The position numbers and the translations under genes are program-made. The notes below the pieces were generated by a model. It ran no database searches, had not been told where the DNA came from, and worked only from the letters and a program-made list of their open reading frames with translations. 64,000 nucleotides of DNA from Burkholderia sp. GAS332 (GTDB lineage: Bacteria; Pseudomonadota; Gammaproteobacteria; Burkholderiales; Burkholderiaceae), in assembly GCA_900142905.1 (NCBI GenBank), contig FSRV01000001.1, forward strand, positions 4,216,001-4,280,000, written 5' to 3'. Numbering within the stretch: position 1 is the stretch's first letter; every line of letters starts with the position of its first letter. Positions 36,786 to 45,555 of this stretch are shown here, in pieces.

Positions 36786-37646
36786 ATGCCCAGCGACACG
36801 CCTCCGATCGTCCTCACCTTCGGCCTCTCCGATCCCACCGGTGGCTCCGGCCTGCAAGCCGACCTGATGACCCTTGCCAGCATGGGCTGCCATGGCGTCT
36901 CCGTGCTCACGGGCTATACCGTGCGCGACTCGGCCAGCTGCGACGAAGTCACCGGGCTCGACCCTGAAGTGGTCGCGACCCAGGCCCGGATGCTGCTCGA
37001 AGACATGCCGATCGCCGCGTTCAAGGTCGGCGCATGCACGCGCGCGGAAGTGGTGAGCGCGATTGCGGAAGTGGTCGCCGATTACGACGACATCCCGCTG
37101 ATCCTCGCCCCCGACTTCACGCTCGACGACGAACATGTGCTCGCCGCCGACGAACTACGCGAAGCGATCGCCGATCTGCTGGCGCCGCAAACCACCTTGC
37201 TGGTCGCCGATTCGGCCACGCTGCTTGCCCTCGCTCAGCCGGACGGCGACGCCGAAGCGCCGAGCCTCGACGCGGCGATCTCGCATCTGCTGTCGCAGGG
37301 CTGTGAATACATTCTGTCGACGGAAACCGGCACGCACCGGCTCGTCAACACGCTGTTCAGCGAAGACGGCCAGTTGCGCCAGGATATGTGGGACCGCGGC
37401 AGCCACCGGATCATGGGCATCACGGATACGCTCGGCGCCGCGATTGCCGCCTTGCTGGCTAATGGCCAAGAGCCGGCGGAAGCGGTACGCGAGGCGCAGG
37501 AGTATCTGTACCAGGCGATACGCAACGCATTCCGGCCAGGAATGGGCGCGTATCTGCCGGACCGTTTCTTCTGGGCCCGCAGCAGCGATGACGACACGCC
37601 ACCCGCGACCGGCAAGGACGTCGCGCCGGGCGAGGCACGGCACTAG
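36786..37646 (+). CDS. ThiD-like hydroxymethylpyrimidine kinase family protein (ribokinase fold)
   Basis: 286 residues. It opens LTFGLSDPTGGSGLQADLMTLA, the ThiD-type substrate loop, and keeps the alternating strands of the PfkB/ribokinase fold. The anion-hole motif that is G-T-G-C-T in typical ThiD reads G-I-T-D-T here (IMGITDTLGAAIAALL, about residue 220). This places Asp at the position used as catalytic base in ribokinase and Cys in ThiD. The lid region is also divergent. It may be a ThiD with altered chemistry or a kinase for another small substrate. A canonical thiD is expected elsewhere. It ends 60 bp before a strong terminator. Confidence 0.75.
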   Translation: MPSDTPPIVLTFGLSDPTGGSGLQADLMTLASMGCHGVSVLTGYTVRDSASCDEVTGLDPEVVATQARMLLEDMPIAAFKVGACTRAEVVSAIAEVVADYDDIPLILAPDFTLDDEHVLAADELREAIADLLAPQTTLLVADSATLLALAQPDGDAEAPSLDAAISHLLSQGCEYILSTETGTHRLVNTLFSEDGQLRQDMWDRGSHRIMGITDTLGAAIAALLANGQEPAEAVREAQEYLYQAIRNAFRPGMGAYLPDRFFWARSSDDDTPPATGKDVAPGEARH

Positions 37647-37708
37647 GCACCGACTGCATGAGCGGCAGGCGCATGGCAAGCATTACCGCTGTAATCAAAC
37701 AGCGCCCC

Positions 37709-37740
37709 CAAAAACCCGCATTTCTGCGGGTTTTTTCTTT
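37709..37740 (+). terminator. Rho-independent terminator after the thiD-like gene
   Basis: A 10-bp perfect stem (37711-37720 with 37725-37734), loop TTTC, then a T-rich tract (TTTTTTCTTT). It lies 62 bp after the stop of the thiD-like gene. The core is nearly identical to the terminator after cysC. Confidence 0.9.
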
Positions 37741-37864
37741 TCGAACAGCCCTCTACCCTCCACTGCGAGATGTAAATACACTTTCTAACTTGTAATCAAA
37801 CGTTACAACGCGCCGCTTATTGTCAGGTTAGACTTTACGATTCGTAATCCCGCCACGTCAGCCT

Positions 37865-38536
37865 ATGTCTTCGCCGATTCAAGTTGCCCTGCCCATCGGT
37901 GCTTCGGACGGGCCCCGCACCTTCCTGCAACGCGTCCACGGCGAAGTGACTACCCGCGACAGAATGCAAATGTTCCGCCACAAGCCGGTTACGATCTGGC
38001 TGACCGGGTTGTCCGGGGCGGGCAAGTCAACCATCGCCTTCGAACTTGAACAGCGACTCGTATCGCTCGGCCACGCGTGCTATGTCCTCGACGGCGACAA
38101 TATCCGCCACGGTTTGGCATGCGATCTCAGCTTTGACAAGAAAGACCGGCGTGAAAATATTCGCCGAGTGGCGCACGTGGCTCAATTGATGAACGACGCG
38201 GGTCTTATCGTCATCACGGCGCTTATCTCGCCCATGCTCGAAGACAGAGCGATGGCGCGCGAAATTGTCGGGCCCAGCAATTTCATCGAGACCTACCTGT
38301 CAGCCTCCGTCGACACCTGCGCCCGTCGTGATCCGAAAGGTCTTTATGCCAAAGCCCGGGCTGGCGAGATTGCGTCGTTTACCGGCGTATCCGCGCCCTA
38401 TGAAGCCCCGGCCGACCCTGAGTTGAAAATCGACACCGCCATGCAAACGCCGGCCGAAAGCGTCGGGAAACTATTCGCCTACTTGCGCGATAACTGTCTG
38501 GCGGATCCCAGCTGCGAAGCGCACACCCAATATTGA
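37865..38536 (+). CDS. cysC: Adenylylsulfate (APS) kinase
   Basis: 223 residues. After about 40 extra N-terminal residues it shows WLTGLSGAGKSTIAFELE (Walker A), LDGDNIRHGL with the APS-binding residues, DRRENIRRVAHVAQLMNDAG, and the lid RRDPKGLYAKARAGEI. It phosphorylates APS to PAPS, the sulfate donor for sulfotransferases. It stands alone between two near-identical terminators, without other sulfate-assimilation genes. In this order of bacteria APS is often reduced directly. PAPS made here could therefore serve sulfation, possibly by the sulfotransferase-like protein at 5.2 kb; that link is inference. Confidence 0.93.
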   Translation: MSSPIQVALPIGASDGPRTFLQRVHGEVTTRDRMQMFRHKPVTIWLTGLSGAGKSTIAFELEQRLVSLGHACYVLDGDNIRHGLACDLSFDKKDRRENIRRVAHVAQLMNDAGLIVITALISPMLEDRAMAREIVGPSNFIETYLSASVDTCARRDPKGLYAKARAGEIASFTGVSAPYEAPADPELKIDTAMQTPAESVGKLFAYLRDNCLADPSCEAHTQY

Positions 38537-38564
38537 GCGTTCAACGGAACGCCTCACCGCTTGC

Positions 38565-38608
38565 CCCAAAACAAAAAACCCGCATTTCTGCGGGTTTTTT
38601 GTTTTGGG
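38565..38608. terminator. Strong bidirectional terminator between cysC and groEL
   Basis: A 20-bp perfectly paired stem (38565-38584 with 38589-38608), loop TTTC, with A-rich and T-rich arms on both sides. It can end transcription of plus-strand cysC and of minus-strand groESL, which converge here. Confidence 0.93.
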
Positions 38609-38674
38609 AAGCACGCCTCGCGGCCCACTTCCCCATGTGTTTCCAACCGAGCCTCAGATGAGGCCCAATGGAAA

Positions 38675-40318
<1,644 letters not shown>

Positions 40319-40369
40319 CTAACTCCTTGAATTCTTTGGGATATGACCGGGAAAAGTAGCGACCAGCGC

Positions 40370-40660
40370 TTACTTCTGCACCACGGCCATGATGTCTTCT
40401 TCGCGCATCACGAGCAGTTCGTTGCCGTCGACCTTGACGGTCTGGCCTGCGTACTTGCCGAACAGGACGCGGTCACCAACCTTCACGTCGAGGGCGATTT
40501 GTGCGCCTTTGTCGTCACGCTTGCCCGGGCCGACTGCCAGAATTTCGCCTTGATCCGGCTTTTCTGCTGCGGCTTCGGGGATCACGATGCCCGACGCAGT
40601 CTTGGTTTCTTGATCCAGACGTTTGACGATCACGCGATCATGCAAAGGACGAAGGTTCAT
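40370..40660 (-). CDS. groES: 10-kDa co-chaperonin GroES
   Basis: 96 residues from ATG 40660 ([20 protein letters not shown]). It contains the mobile-loop segment [13 protein letters not shown] and [18 protein letters not shown]. It caps GroEL. A longer in-frame reading to 40720 would start inside the untranslated leader and is rejected; the ATG is preceded by AGGAG (40669-40673 region on the minus strand). First gene of the groESL operon. Confidence 0.98.
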   Translation of the reverse strand: MNLRPLHDRVIVKRLDQETKTASGIVIPEAAAEKPDQGEILAVGPGKRDDKGAQIALDVKVGDRVLFGKYAGQTVKVDGNELLVMREEDIMAVVQK

Positions 40661-40732
40661 ACATACTCCTCTCTTGATTGAGACTGAAGAACGCTGAGAA
40701 AACCCGGCTGGCTGAGCCAACCGGCGATGTTG

Positions 40733-40759
40733 TTAGCACTCTCGTGCAGCGAGTGCTAA
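40733..40759 (-). promoter_or_regulatory. CIRCE element (HrcA operator)
   Basis: A perfect TTAGCACTC-N9-GAGTGCTAA inverted repeat, exactly the CIRCE consensus. It lies about 73 bp before the groES start, directly downstream of and touching the -10 box. HrcA binding here would repress groESL until heat stress. Confidence 0.97.
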
Positions 40760-40787
40760 TTATATGGACGGGTGGTGACAAATTCAA
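40759..40787 (-). promoter_or_regulatory. groESL sigma-70 promoter
   Basis: On the minus strand the -10 is a perfect TATAAT (40759-40764). The -35 is TTGAAT (40782-40787, 4 of 6 to TTGACA) with ideal 17-bp spacing. The CIRCE repeat begins at the -10 end, so HrcA would block RNA polymerase. No sigma-32-type sequence is obvious. Confidence 0.85.
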
Positions 40788-41206
40788 GAAGGGATGTGGC
40801 GGTCGAGATGTCGTGATTCGCTTAGCTTTGAACTTCTGGTCAGCTAAGTTTGAACTCGCCACGTACAGCCGGACGCGGCGACGGCACAGACTTTCATGCA
40901 AAAACAATGACTTAGATTAGCAGTCGCTACTCTGCGGCATCCCATCTGCCGTCCGAGACCGGACCTTTTCTGGCCGCGTCCGGTAGCGAAACTTCGCGAT
41001 CAGCGCTTAGTCCAGGGTAAACCCCGGAACCGCTCACATTCTTCAGCCACACGCTGGAAATTCGAAAAACATGATACGGCCAGCGGTGGCCATACTAGCG
41101 CTCTCCGTGTCCAGCAGCTCGGGGTTCAGTTATGGACGCAAGTCTTACAAATATCTGAGATCATTCCAGATCTTCAAATGTAAGACAAAAGTAAAAAAGC
41201 GAGCAT
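40788..41206. other. Intergenic region upstream of groESL and a small membrane gene
   Basis: About 420 bp with no supported gene. It contains an inverted repeat near its right end (listed separately). The open frame running over the groES promoter has no family features and is rejected. Confidence 0.5.
41142..41186. repeat. Inverted repeat before the small membrane gene
   Basis: GTCTTACA (41142-41149) is matched perfectly by TGTAAGAC (41179-41186), with an inner ATCTG/CAGAT pair, giving a possible two-part hairpin 21 bp before the next start. It could be a leader structure or a binding site. Confidence 0.5.
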
Positions 41207-41419
41207 ATGGACAATCTGCACAAGGAATTACAGCAGGAAGCGCTCGAAGATCAGGGCATTCGCACGTTCAGCAGGAACCGTAATGCCCCTAAACGCAAAA
41301 AACGCAGGACGACGCTCGCTGAGCGTATTTGTTATTTCCTGGCTTCTCTGTGCGTGCTCGGATTACTTGGAATAGTGGTAGTCCACTTCATACCGGATCC
41401 TCCAGCCAATATCCAGTAA
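41207..41419 (+). CDS. Small single-pass membrane protein of unknown function
   Basis: 70 residues. The N-terminal 25 residues are acidic and Gln-rich (MDNLHKELQQEALEDQG), followed by a strongly basic patch (NRNAPKRKKRRTTLAER), one transmembrane helix (ICYFLASLCVLGLLGIVVVHFI, shown here as about residues 41-62) and a short PDPPANIQ tail. The positive-inside rule places the N-terminus in the cytoplasm. No family is recognised. The composition is more protein-like than the surrounding shadows, but the ribosome-binding site is weak, so expression is uncertain. Confidence 0.45.
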   Translation: MDNLHKELQQEALEDQGIRTFSRNRNAPKRKKRRTTLAERICYFLASLCVLGLLGIVVVHFIPDPPANIQ

Positions 41420-41435
41420 GCCGCATCAAGGAAAA

Positions 41436-41572
41436 GTCATGGCCATCCCTCTCATCCTGAACCCCATCAAATCACCAGCGGAACCGTGTTCGTTTTCGGC
41501 TACAACAAGGCAGGCATTCACGGCGCCGGCGCTGTAGAGACAGCCCACCAGAAGCACGGCGCACGTTGGGAT
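41436..41572 (+). pseudogene. Truncated remnant of an HGAGA-type (FGSNxAGxHGAGA) protein
   Basis: An open frame without a proper start reads SGTVFVFGYNKAGIHGAGAV, then ETAHQKHGARWDLP. The opening matches a family found in phages and bacteria whose members begin with VFVFGSN-x-AG-x-HGAGA and continue into a macrodomain-like fold. After about 40 residues the frame runs into antisense of the hydrolase gene and similarity stops, so the gene has lost its 3' end. A competing frame begins at ATG 41439 with AAGGAAAAG upstream (33 codons). If the HGAGA protein once started there, a frameshift has also occurred. Confidence 0.45.
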
Positions 41573-42529
41573 CTACCGAACATTCGCTTGAAAAAACGTC
41601 AGCGCCATTTCGTCAAACTGCTTGTGAAAGGCCGTGCGATCGAAGCCGTTCGCATCTACGCAGATTTCCGGCGCATCGTTCTTCATTGCCGCGGAGCATG
41701 GAGCAAGAAAGGCAAAATGCGCTGCGTTGGGAACAAGGTGATAGTCAGGTCTGTGAGGAAGGGCGTTGGCGAGCGCGGGAGCGTTGTGCGGCAGCACGCC
41801 ATCGCCGCCGAACTGGGAAGCCCAAAGCTGAATTGGCGCTTTCACATTCTTCAGGCTCTCCGCGGTCGGGAATACATTGAGCGGGTCCGCCAGGATAAAG
41901 GCTTTGATCCGCGCGTCGTGAGTCAGGGGATCGGTGGGTACCTCTCGACGTCGGATCTGTTCGCAAATCGGGGCTTTCGGGTCCGTGCAAGGAACATCGG
42001 CGTGCAGGAAATCCGGGTTGCCGCCAGCCAACACCAGGCCCGTGTAGCCGCCACGTGAAAAACCAAAAAAACCTATCCGTTCCGGGTCGATTCTGGCTGC
42101 GTCGGGCGCCGCGCTCAACATGTAGTCGATAAGACGTTTTATATCGGTCGGTCGCTCGACGAACACAGACATCTCGCCCGCGCGAGTCGAATCAGAGAAC
42201 GTATCGCCTGGATGATTGATTGCTGCCACGACAAAGCCCGCGTCGGCAAGCGTCTCGGCAAGGTCATGGTGGCCAAGGAGCGATCCGCCATGGCCGTGTG
42301 AAATGACAACCAGGGGAAGCTTTTCGCCAACGGTCGGACAGTCGCGCCGCCCCTTCAGGACATATGGCCCGATCGGTACCTCTTGGGCAGGCTCTGCGCA
42401 CGGTGTCCACACTATCGCTCGTAACGCCGGGCCGTTGGCATCAGGCGGAATTTGAACGAACTTTATTCCAGCGGCGTGCGCGATTGTCGTAGATAGGCAC
42501 AACAGAACGGCCGATATGAACGTTTTCAT
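41573..42529 (-). CDS. Secreted alpha/beta hydrolase (dienelactone-hydrolase-like)
   Basis: 318 residues. A signal peptide MKTFISAVLLCLSTTIAHAA (cleavage after AHA) directs it to the periplasm. The hydrolase core shows VVISHGHGGS (oxyanion region), the nucleophile elbow GFSRGGYTG (Ser near residue 168), and a late HFAFLAP with the catalytic His. These features fit the PlaF/platelet-activating-factor-acetylhydrolase or dienelactone hydrolase group; the substrate is unknown. It ends by overlapping the truncated remnant region and is preceded by a possible 59-residue gene 28 bp upstream. Confidence 0.85.
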   Translation of the reverse strand: MKTFISAVLLCLSTTIAHAAGIKFVQIPPDANGPALRAIVWTPCAEPAQEVPIGPYVLKGRRDCPTVGEKLPLVVISHGHGGSLLGHHDLAETLADAGFVVAAINHPGDTFSDSTRAGEMSVFVERPTDIKRLIDYMLSAAPDAARIDPERIGFFGFSRGGYTGLVLAGGNPDFLHADVPCTDPKAPICEQIRRREVPTDPLTHDARIKAFILADPLNVFPTAESLKNVKAPIQLWASQFGGDGVLPHNAPALANALPHRPDYHLVPNAAHFAFLAPCSAAMKNDAPEICVDANGFDRTAFHKQFDEMALTFFQANVR

Positions 42530-42557
42530 GTAGTTTTAAGAGGCAATTTGTCTGCTT

Positions 42558-42737
42558 TCAATACCGCTGATTGGCGGTATCACGGCGAAACTGCTCAAAG
42601 GCTGAACTCGACCAGGTCCTGATTTTATTCTCTTGCGCGAAGGGCGGGATCTCGGAGGCTTGCGAAGCCGGAGCGGCACAACCGGCAGCCTCCTCCGCGT
42701 GCTCGACGACCAACCGCGCATCTACTTTGATCGCCAT
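42558..42737 (-). CDS. Possible 59-residue protein of unknown function
   Basis: Starts ATG 42737 (MAIKVDARLVVEHAEEAAGC) with GGAAAGAGAAG immediately upstream as a possible ribosome-binding site; ends FRRDTANQRY. The composition is soluble and slightly acidic, unlike the Arg-rich shadows in other frames. It is 28 bp upstream of the secreted hydrolase and divergent from the SOS-box operon. No family is recognised. Confidence 0.35.
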   Translation of the reverse strand: MAIKVDARLVVEHAEEAAGCAAPASQASEIPPFAQENKIRTWSSSAFEQFRRDTANQRY

Positions 42738-42791
42738 CTTCTCTTTCCGCCGAGTCCAACTTCTTGCGAATTGACTTGCATCCCGGCCAAA

Positions 42792-42811
42792 TACTGTATA
42801 AATTAACAGTA
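42792..42811 (+). promoter_or_regulatory. LexA (SOS) box 1
   Basis: TACTG-N10-CAGTA, 17 of 20 positions as in the E. coli LexA consensus, 25 bp before the start of the 93-residue gene. A possible -35 TTGACT is at 42771-42776, which would put the -10 inside this box. Confidence 0.85.
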
Positions 42812-42829
42812 CTGTTTTTATATACAGGA
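42810..42829 (+). promoter_or_regulatory. LexA (SOS) box 2
   Basis: TACTG-N10-CAGGA, again 17 of 20 positions as in the E. coli consensus and with an intact CTGT-N8-ACAG core. It abuts box 1, sharing two bases, and ends 7 bp before the ATG, so LexA here would also cover the ribosome-binding region. Confidence 0.8.
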
Positions 42830-42835
42830 TCGGTC

Positions 42836-43117
42836 ATGAATCAGCTCATCCGCATCTTGAACGACGGTGATCGCGAAACGCTTGCGTGGTTGCGCAAGCA
42901 TGTCGGAGACGTGCGCGTGGCTGCTGCTGCGCGACATCTGGGAGGCAACGGCAAACCGTACGTGTCCGCGGTGTGCCGCTATCTCGGCGTACGTCCACCA
43001 ACGCCTCATCAGCCCAGCCGGCCTGTTGAAGACTGCACGGTCGGCGATAGCTATCTTGCCCAGATCCGCCAGTTGTTGGCACAACGAAATCAAACGTTGT
43101 TGAAGCATCAACTTTGA
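42836..43117 (+). CDS. Small HTH-like protein under SOS control, function unknown
   Basis: 93 residues from ATG 42836 (MNQLIRILNDGDRETLAWLR). The middle contains VAAAARHLGGNGKPYVSAVCR followed by YLGVRPP, whose spacing resembles a helix-turn-helix, so DNA binding is possible. The C-terminal third is polar. The ATG lies just after two adjoining LexA boxes, so it should be induced by DNA damage and kept tightly off otherwise. The next gene follows directly. I do not recognise a named family. Confidence 0.75.
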   Translation: MNQLIRILNDGDRETLAWLRKHVGDVRVAAAARHLGGNGKPYVSAVCRYLGVRPPTPHQPSRPVEDCTVGDSYLAQIRQLLAQRNQTLLKHQL

Positions 43118-43155
43118 TGCTGCGAGTTACCACGAGTCCTCAGGAAGATAACAGC

Positions 43156-43560
43156 ATGATTAACGACTCTGCTCTTGATATGGATGTCCACGACATCAAT
43201 CCTGCCGCCCTCGAACGTGCACTCCGCAGCGCGTCGCTCGACCTCCAGCAGATCATTGCCACGGTCGCGGGTCGTTATCTCGACAGTGGCCGTCGCCGTT
43301 ACTCAAATGGCGCGCGAGTGCCGACCTGGCGCACGCTGCTGACAATCGACGAACAGGTCTTTGAAAATCGGGGCTTCTGTTCGAGGCACAGCGAGACAGT
43401 ACGCTCGACGTTTGTCCGGTTTGAGGACAGTCGTTTGTCCGGGATGGATCTCGACGAACCCGTCGACTGGCGACGTGATGACGACAACTTGCCAGCCGTG
43501 TACCTGCTCGTGCGCGCACTGGTACAGGCCGACGCTACCGATGTGGCCACTCAGGACTAA
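43156..43560 (+). CDS. Acidic protein of unknown function, second gene of the SOS operon
   Basis: 134 residues from ATG 43156 (MINDSALDMDVHDINPAALE), preceded by AGGAAG at suitable distance. An alternative ATG at 43117 overlaps the previous stop by one base (TGATG) and would add 13 residues. It has a helical N-terminal part (ALRSASLDLQQIIATVAGRYL) and an acidic C-terminus. No catalytic motif is visible. Position and direction put it in one transcript with the SOS-controlled gene upstream. Confidence 0.7.
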   Translation: MINDSALDMDVHDINPAALERALRSASLDLQQIIATVAGRYLDSGRRRYSNGARVPTWRTLLTIDEQVFENRGFCSRHSETVRSTFVRFEDSRLSGMDLDEPVDWRRDDDNLPAVYLLVRALVQADATDVATQD

Positions 43561-44256
43561 TGTGTCGATATCGGCCGTTGGCCGTTATGGCTTTGGATGC
43601 GCGCCCTCTTTTCCGAGGACATCTGTTTTCAAGCCCCATTGACTCACGCAAACTCCAGGGGAAAACTCCGTCTGGCTTCTATGACCCACGCCCGCTCCTG
43701 CCGTGAAACGTTAGTCCAGAGAGACTTCTCTCGGCAGCGTCGCTCGTGAATTTCGCCCCAGCGGCCTGAATCTCTGGCGGCAATTCGAAAGAACCGTCCT
43801 GCAACGCCACACGCACCCAACCTTGGGCATCACCTCTAGCGACTGATCTATGCGACAGTCCGCCTCGTTCAGTGAGTAGTCTGGCCAAATTTCGGCTATT
43901 CAACCCTCGAGCAGACGGCACCTGGAAATGTTGCTAGCACTCGCATTCCGAGCCAACGCGCGAACGCGCGTGATGATCTGGCGACTTGTGCCGTAAGCCG
44001 TTAGGCACGAAGGCGACGCCACAGGGATTGAAGTCACCGTTGGCGGCCACCTTCGCCATTGCTTAAGTCTCCTGACAACACGTCGCCGCCATCAATATCT
44101 CGTTCGGCTTCGAGAAGTGTGGCTGAATCAAACCGCGTTTTGGCAGCACCTGACAGTTATGGTCTCTTACAGTGACCGATTGTGGGAAACGGCATTTGGC
44201 AGATTGCTTAATGTGAAAAATTTACGCGGCGCGGCCGATCAAGCGAGATCAAAGAA
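43561..44256. other. Accessory spacer with possible decayed coding sequence
   Basis: About 700 bp. On the minus strand a 41-codon frame (44059 to 43934, MAKVAANGDFNPCGVAFVPN) has a good AGGAG site, and the following frame (43921 to 43679) reads sensible peptide such as WVRVALQDGSFELPPEIQAAG. The two may be pieces of one decayed gene, but I recognise no family. A GC-rich 16-bp palindrome sits at 43956-43971. Confidence 0.35.
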
Positions 44257-45372
44257 ATGTCTTCATTCTCCGCAAAGTCAAGCCCTATAAAGCTTGGCGG
44301 GTTACAAGCGCTCCGCGCAGTCGCGGTAATTCTGGTCGTCTATTTTCACGTGTCCACGGCGGTCTATGACTATCATGGAGCAGCGACAGATACCCTTCTC
44401 TACGGACTCCACCGAATTGGCCCTGCCGGCGTAGACATCTTCTTTGTCATTAGCGGTTTCATCATGGCTTACACGCGCCGGGACAATGCGGCTGGTATGC
44501 GTGACGCGCGGGTGTTCATCACGCGCCGTATCGAACGTGTAATTCCACTTTATTGGCTCTGGACAGCTGTAGTACTGATGCTGTGGATCGCTGGATTCAT
44601 TCACAAAGCCCATGCATTCCCAGGCATCAAGACAATCATTGCTTCGCTTTTGCTGTGGCCGCTGGCGAACACGATCGAACCCTTTCAGCCTGTTCTGTCG
44701 CAGGGATGGACGCTATCATTCGAAGCTTATTTTTACGTGTTTTTTGCAGCGGCACTGATGGTCCGTGTGCCGGATCGGTTCATGGCCGTGTTTTTAAGTT
44801 TGGTATTTTTGGCAATTTTTCTGGTGGCGAGAAGTACCACGCATGATGCGTCTGTCTTGTACCTGACCGGTTCGCCACTGATCTGCGAATTCATTTTTGG
44901 CGTGGTGGCGGCACAGATCGCGAAAATGACCGCACGCATGGCTATCGGGGCCCGGTTGGCATATTTTGCGCTGGCTGCCGCTGTGATTGGTTTTTTTGTA
45001 ATGATTTACACGACTTGGCGAGGTGTTTCAATCGACAATTATCGCGTGATCATTTTCGGCATCCCAGCTTTCGCAATCGTGCTGGGTGTGGTGATCTACG
45101 ACATGGCAAAACCCGTCACGTCAAAGGCGCTGCTATTTCTCGGTGACGCGTCTTACTCGATCTACCTCTCGCATGGGTTCCTCACGATGCTCGCCGCCGG
45201 CCTTCTCAAGAAGGGACTGCTGCACACGGCCAACGCTGACATGTTGTGCAGCATTGGCACGATAGCGACCGTCGCACTTTCGTCTGTAACGTACCCCCTG
45301 ATTGAAAAGCCGGTGCTTAGACTCGTCAAGTATCGCCGCCTCTCTTCCAGGCTGGGGACCGTTTCGGCATAA
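44257..45372 (+). CDS. Acyltransferase-3 family membrane protein
   Basis: 371 residues and about ten helices. KLGGLQALRAVAVILVVYFHVS (conserved R and H, about residues 12-33), PAGVDIFFVISGFIMAYT, FITRRIERVIPLYWLW and DASYSIYLSHGFLTML are all present. It is the third such enzyme in the window and is expected to acylate the second polysaccharide. It lies on the plus strand at the left border of the exopolysaccharide locus and converges with a GT4 gene 183 bp away. It ends in a short basic tail with no extra domain. Confidence 0.87.
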   Translation: MSSFSAKSSPIKLGGLQALRAVAVILVVYFHVSTAVYDYHGAATDTLLYGLHRIGPAGVDIFFVISGFIMAYTRRDNAAGMRDARVFITRRIERVIPLYWLWTAVVLMLWIAGFIHKAHAFPGIKTIIASLLLWPLANTIEPFQPVLSQGWTLSFEAYFYVFFAAALMVRVPDRFMAVFLSLVFLAIFLVARSTTHDASVLYLTGSPLICEFIFGVVAAQIAKMTARMAIGARLAYFALAAAVIGFFVMIYTTWRGVSIDNYRVIIFGIPAFAIVLGVVIYDMAKPVTSKALLFLGDASYSIYLSHGFLTMLAAGLLKKGLLHTANADMLCSIGTIATVALSSVTYPLIEKPVLRLVKYRRLSSRLGTVSA

Positions 45373-45555
45373 GCGTCCCACGCGCCGCTGCAAGGCCGTC
45401 TATATGCTCGTCGACCAACAGCCAACTCGAGTCCTCAAAAAGGGACTTGAGATCCTCTTTCAGTATTGCGAATAAGGCTCTGGGCTGAGGCGGCCGATCG
45501 CTCCTGATCGCACCGCCCTCACGCAGCTTCAGATAGGTTCAGGCAAGGTTCGTCG

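Noticed and set aside
40678..40920. 80-residue plus-strand open frame across the groES promoter
   Set aside because: Runs through the CIRCE element and promoter; no family similarity.
43956..43971. ACGCGCG-AA-CGCGCGT palindrome
   Set aside because: Made only of CG steps in high-GC DNA, so chance is likely; no adjacent promoter or T tract.
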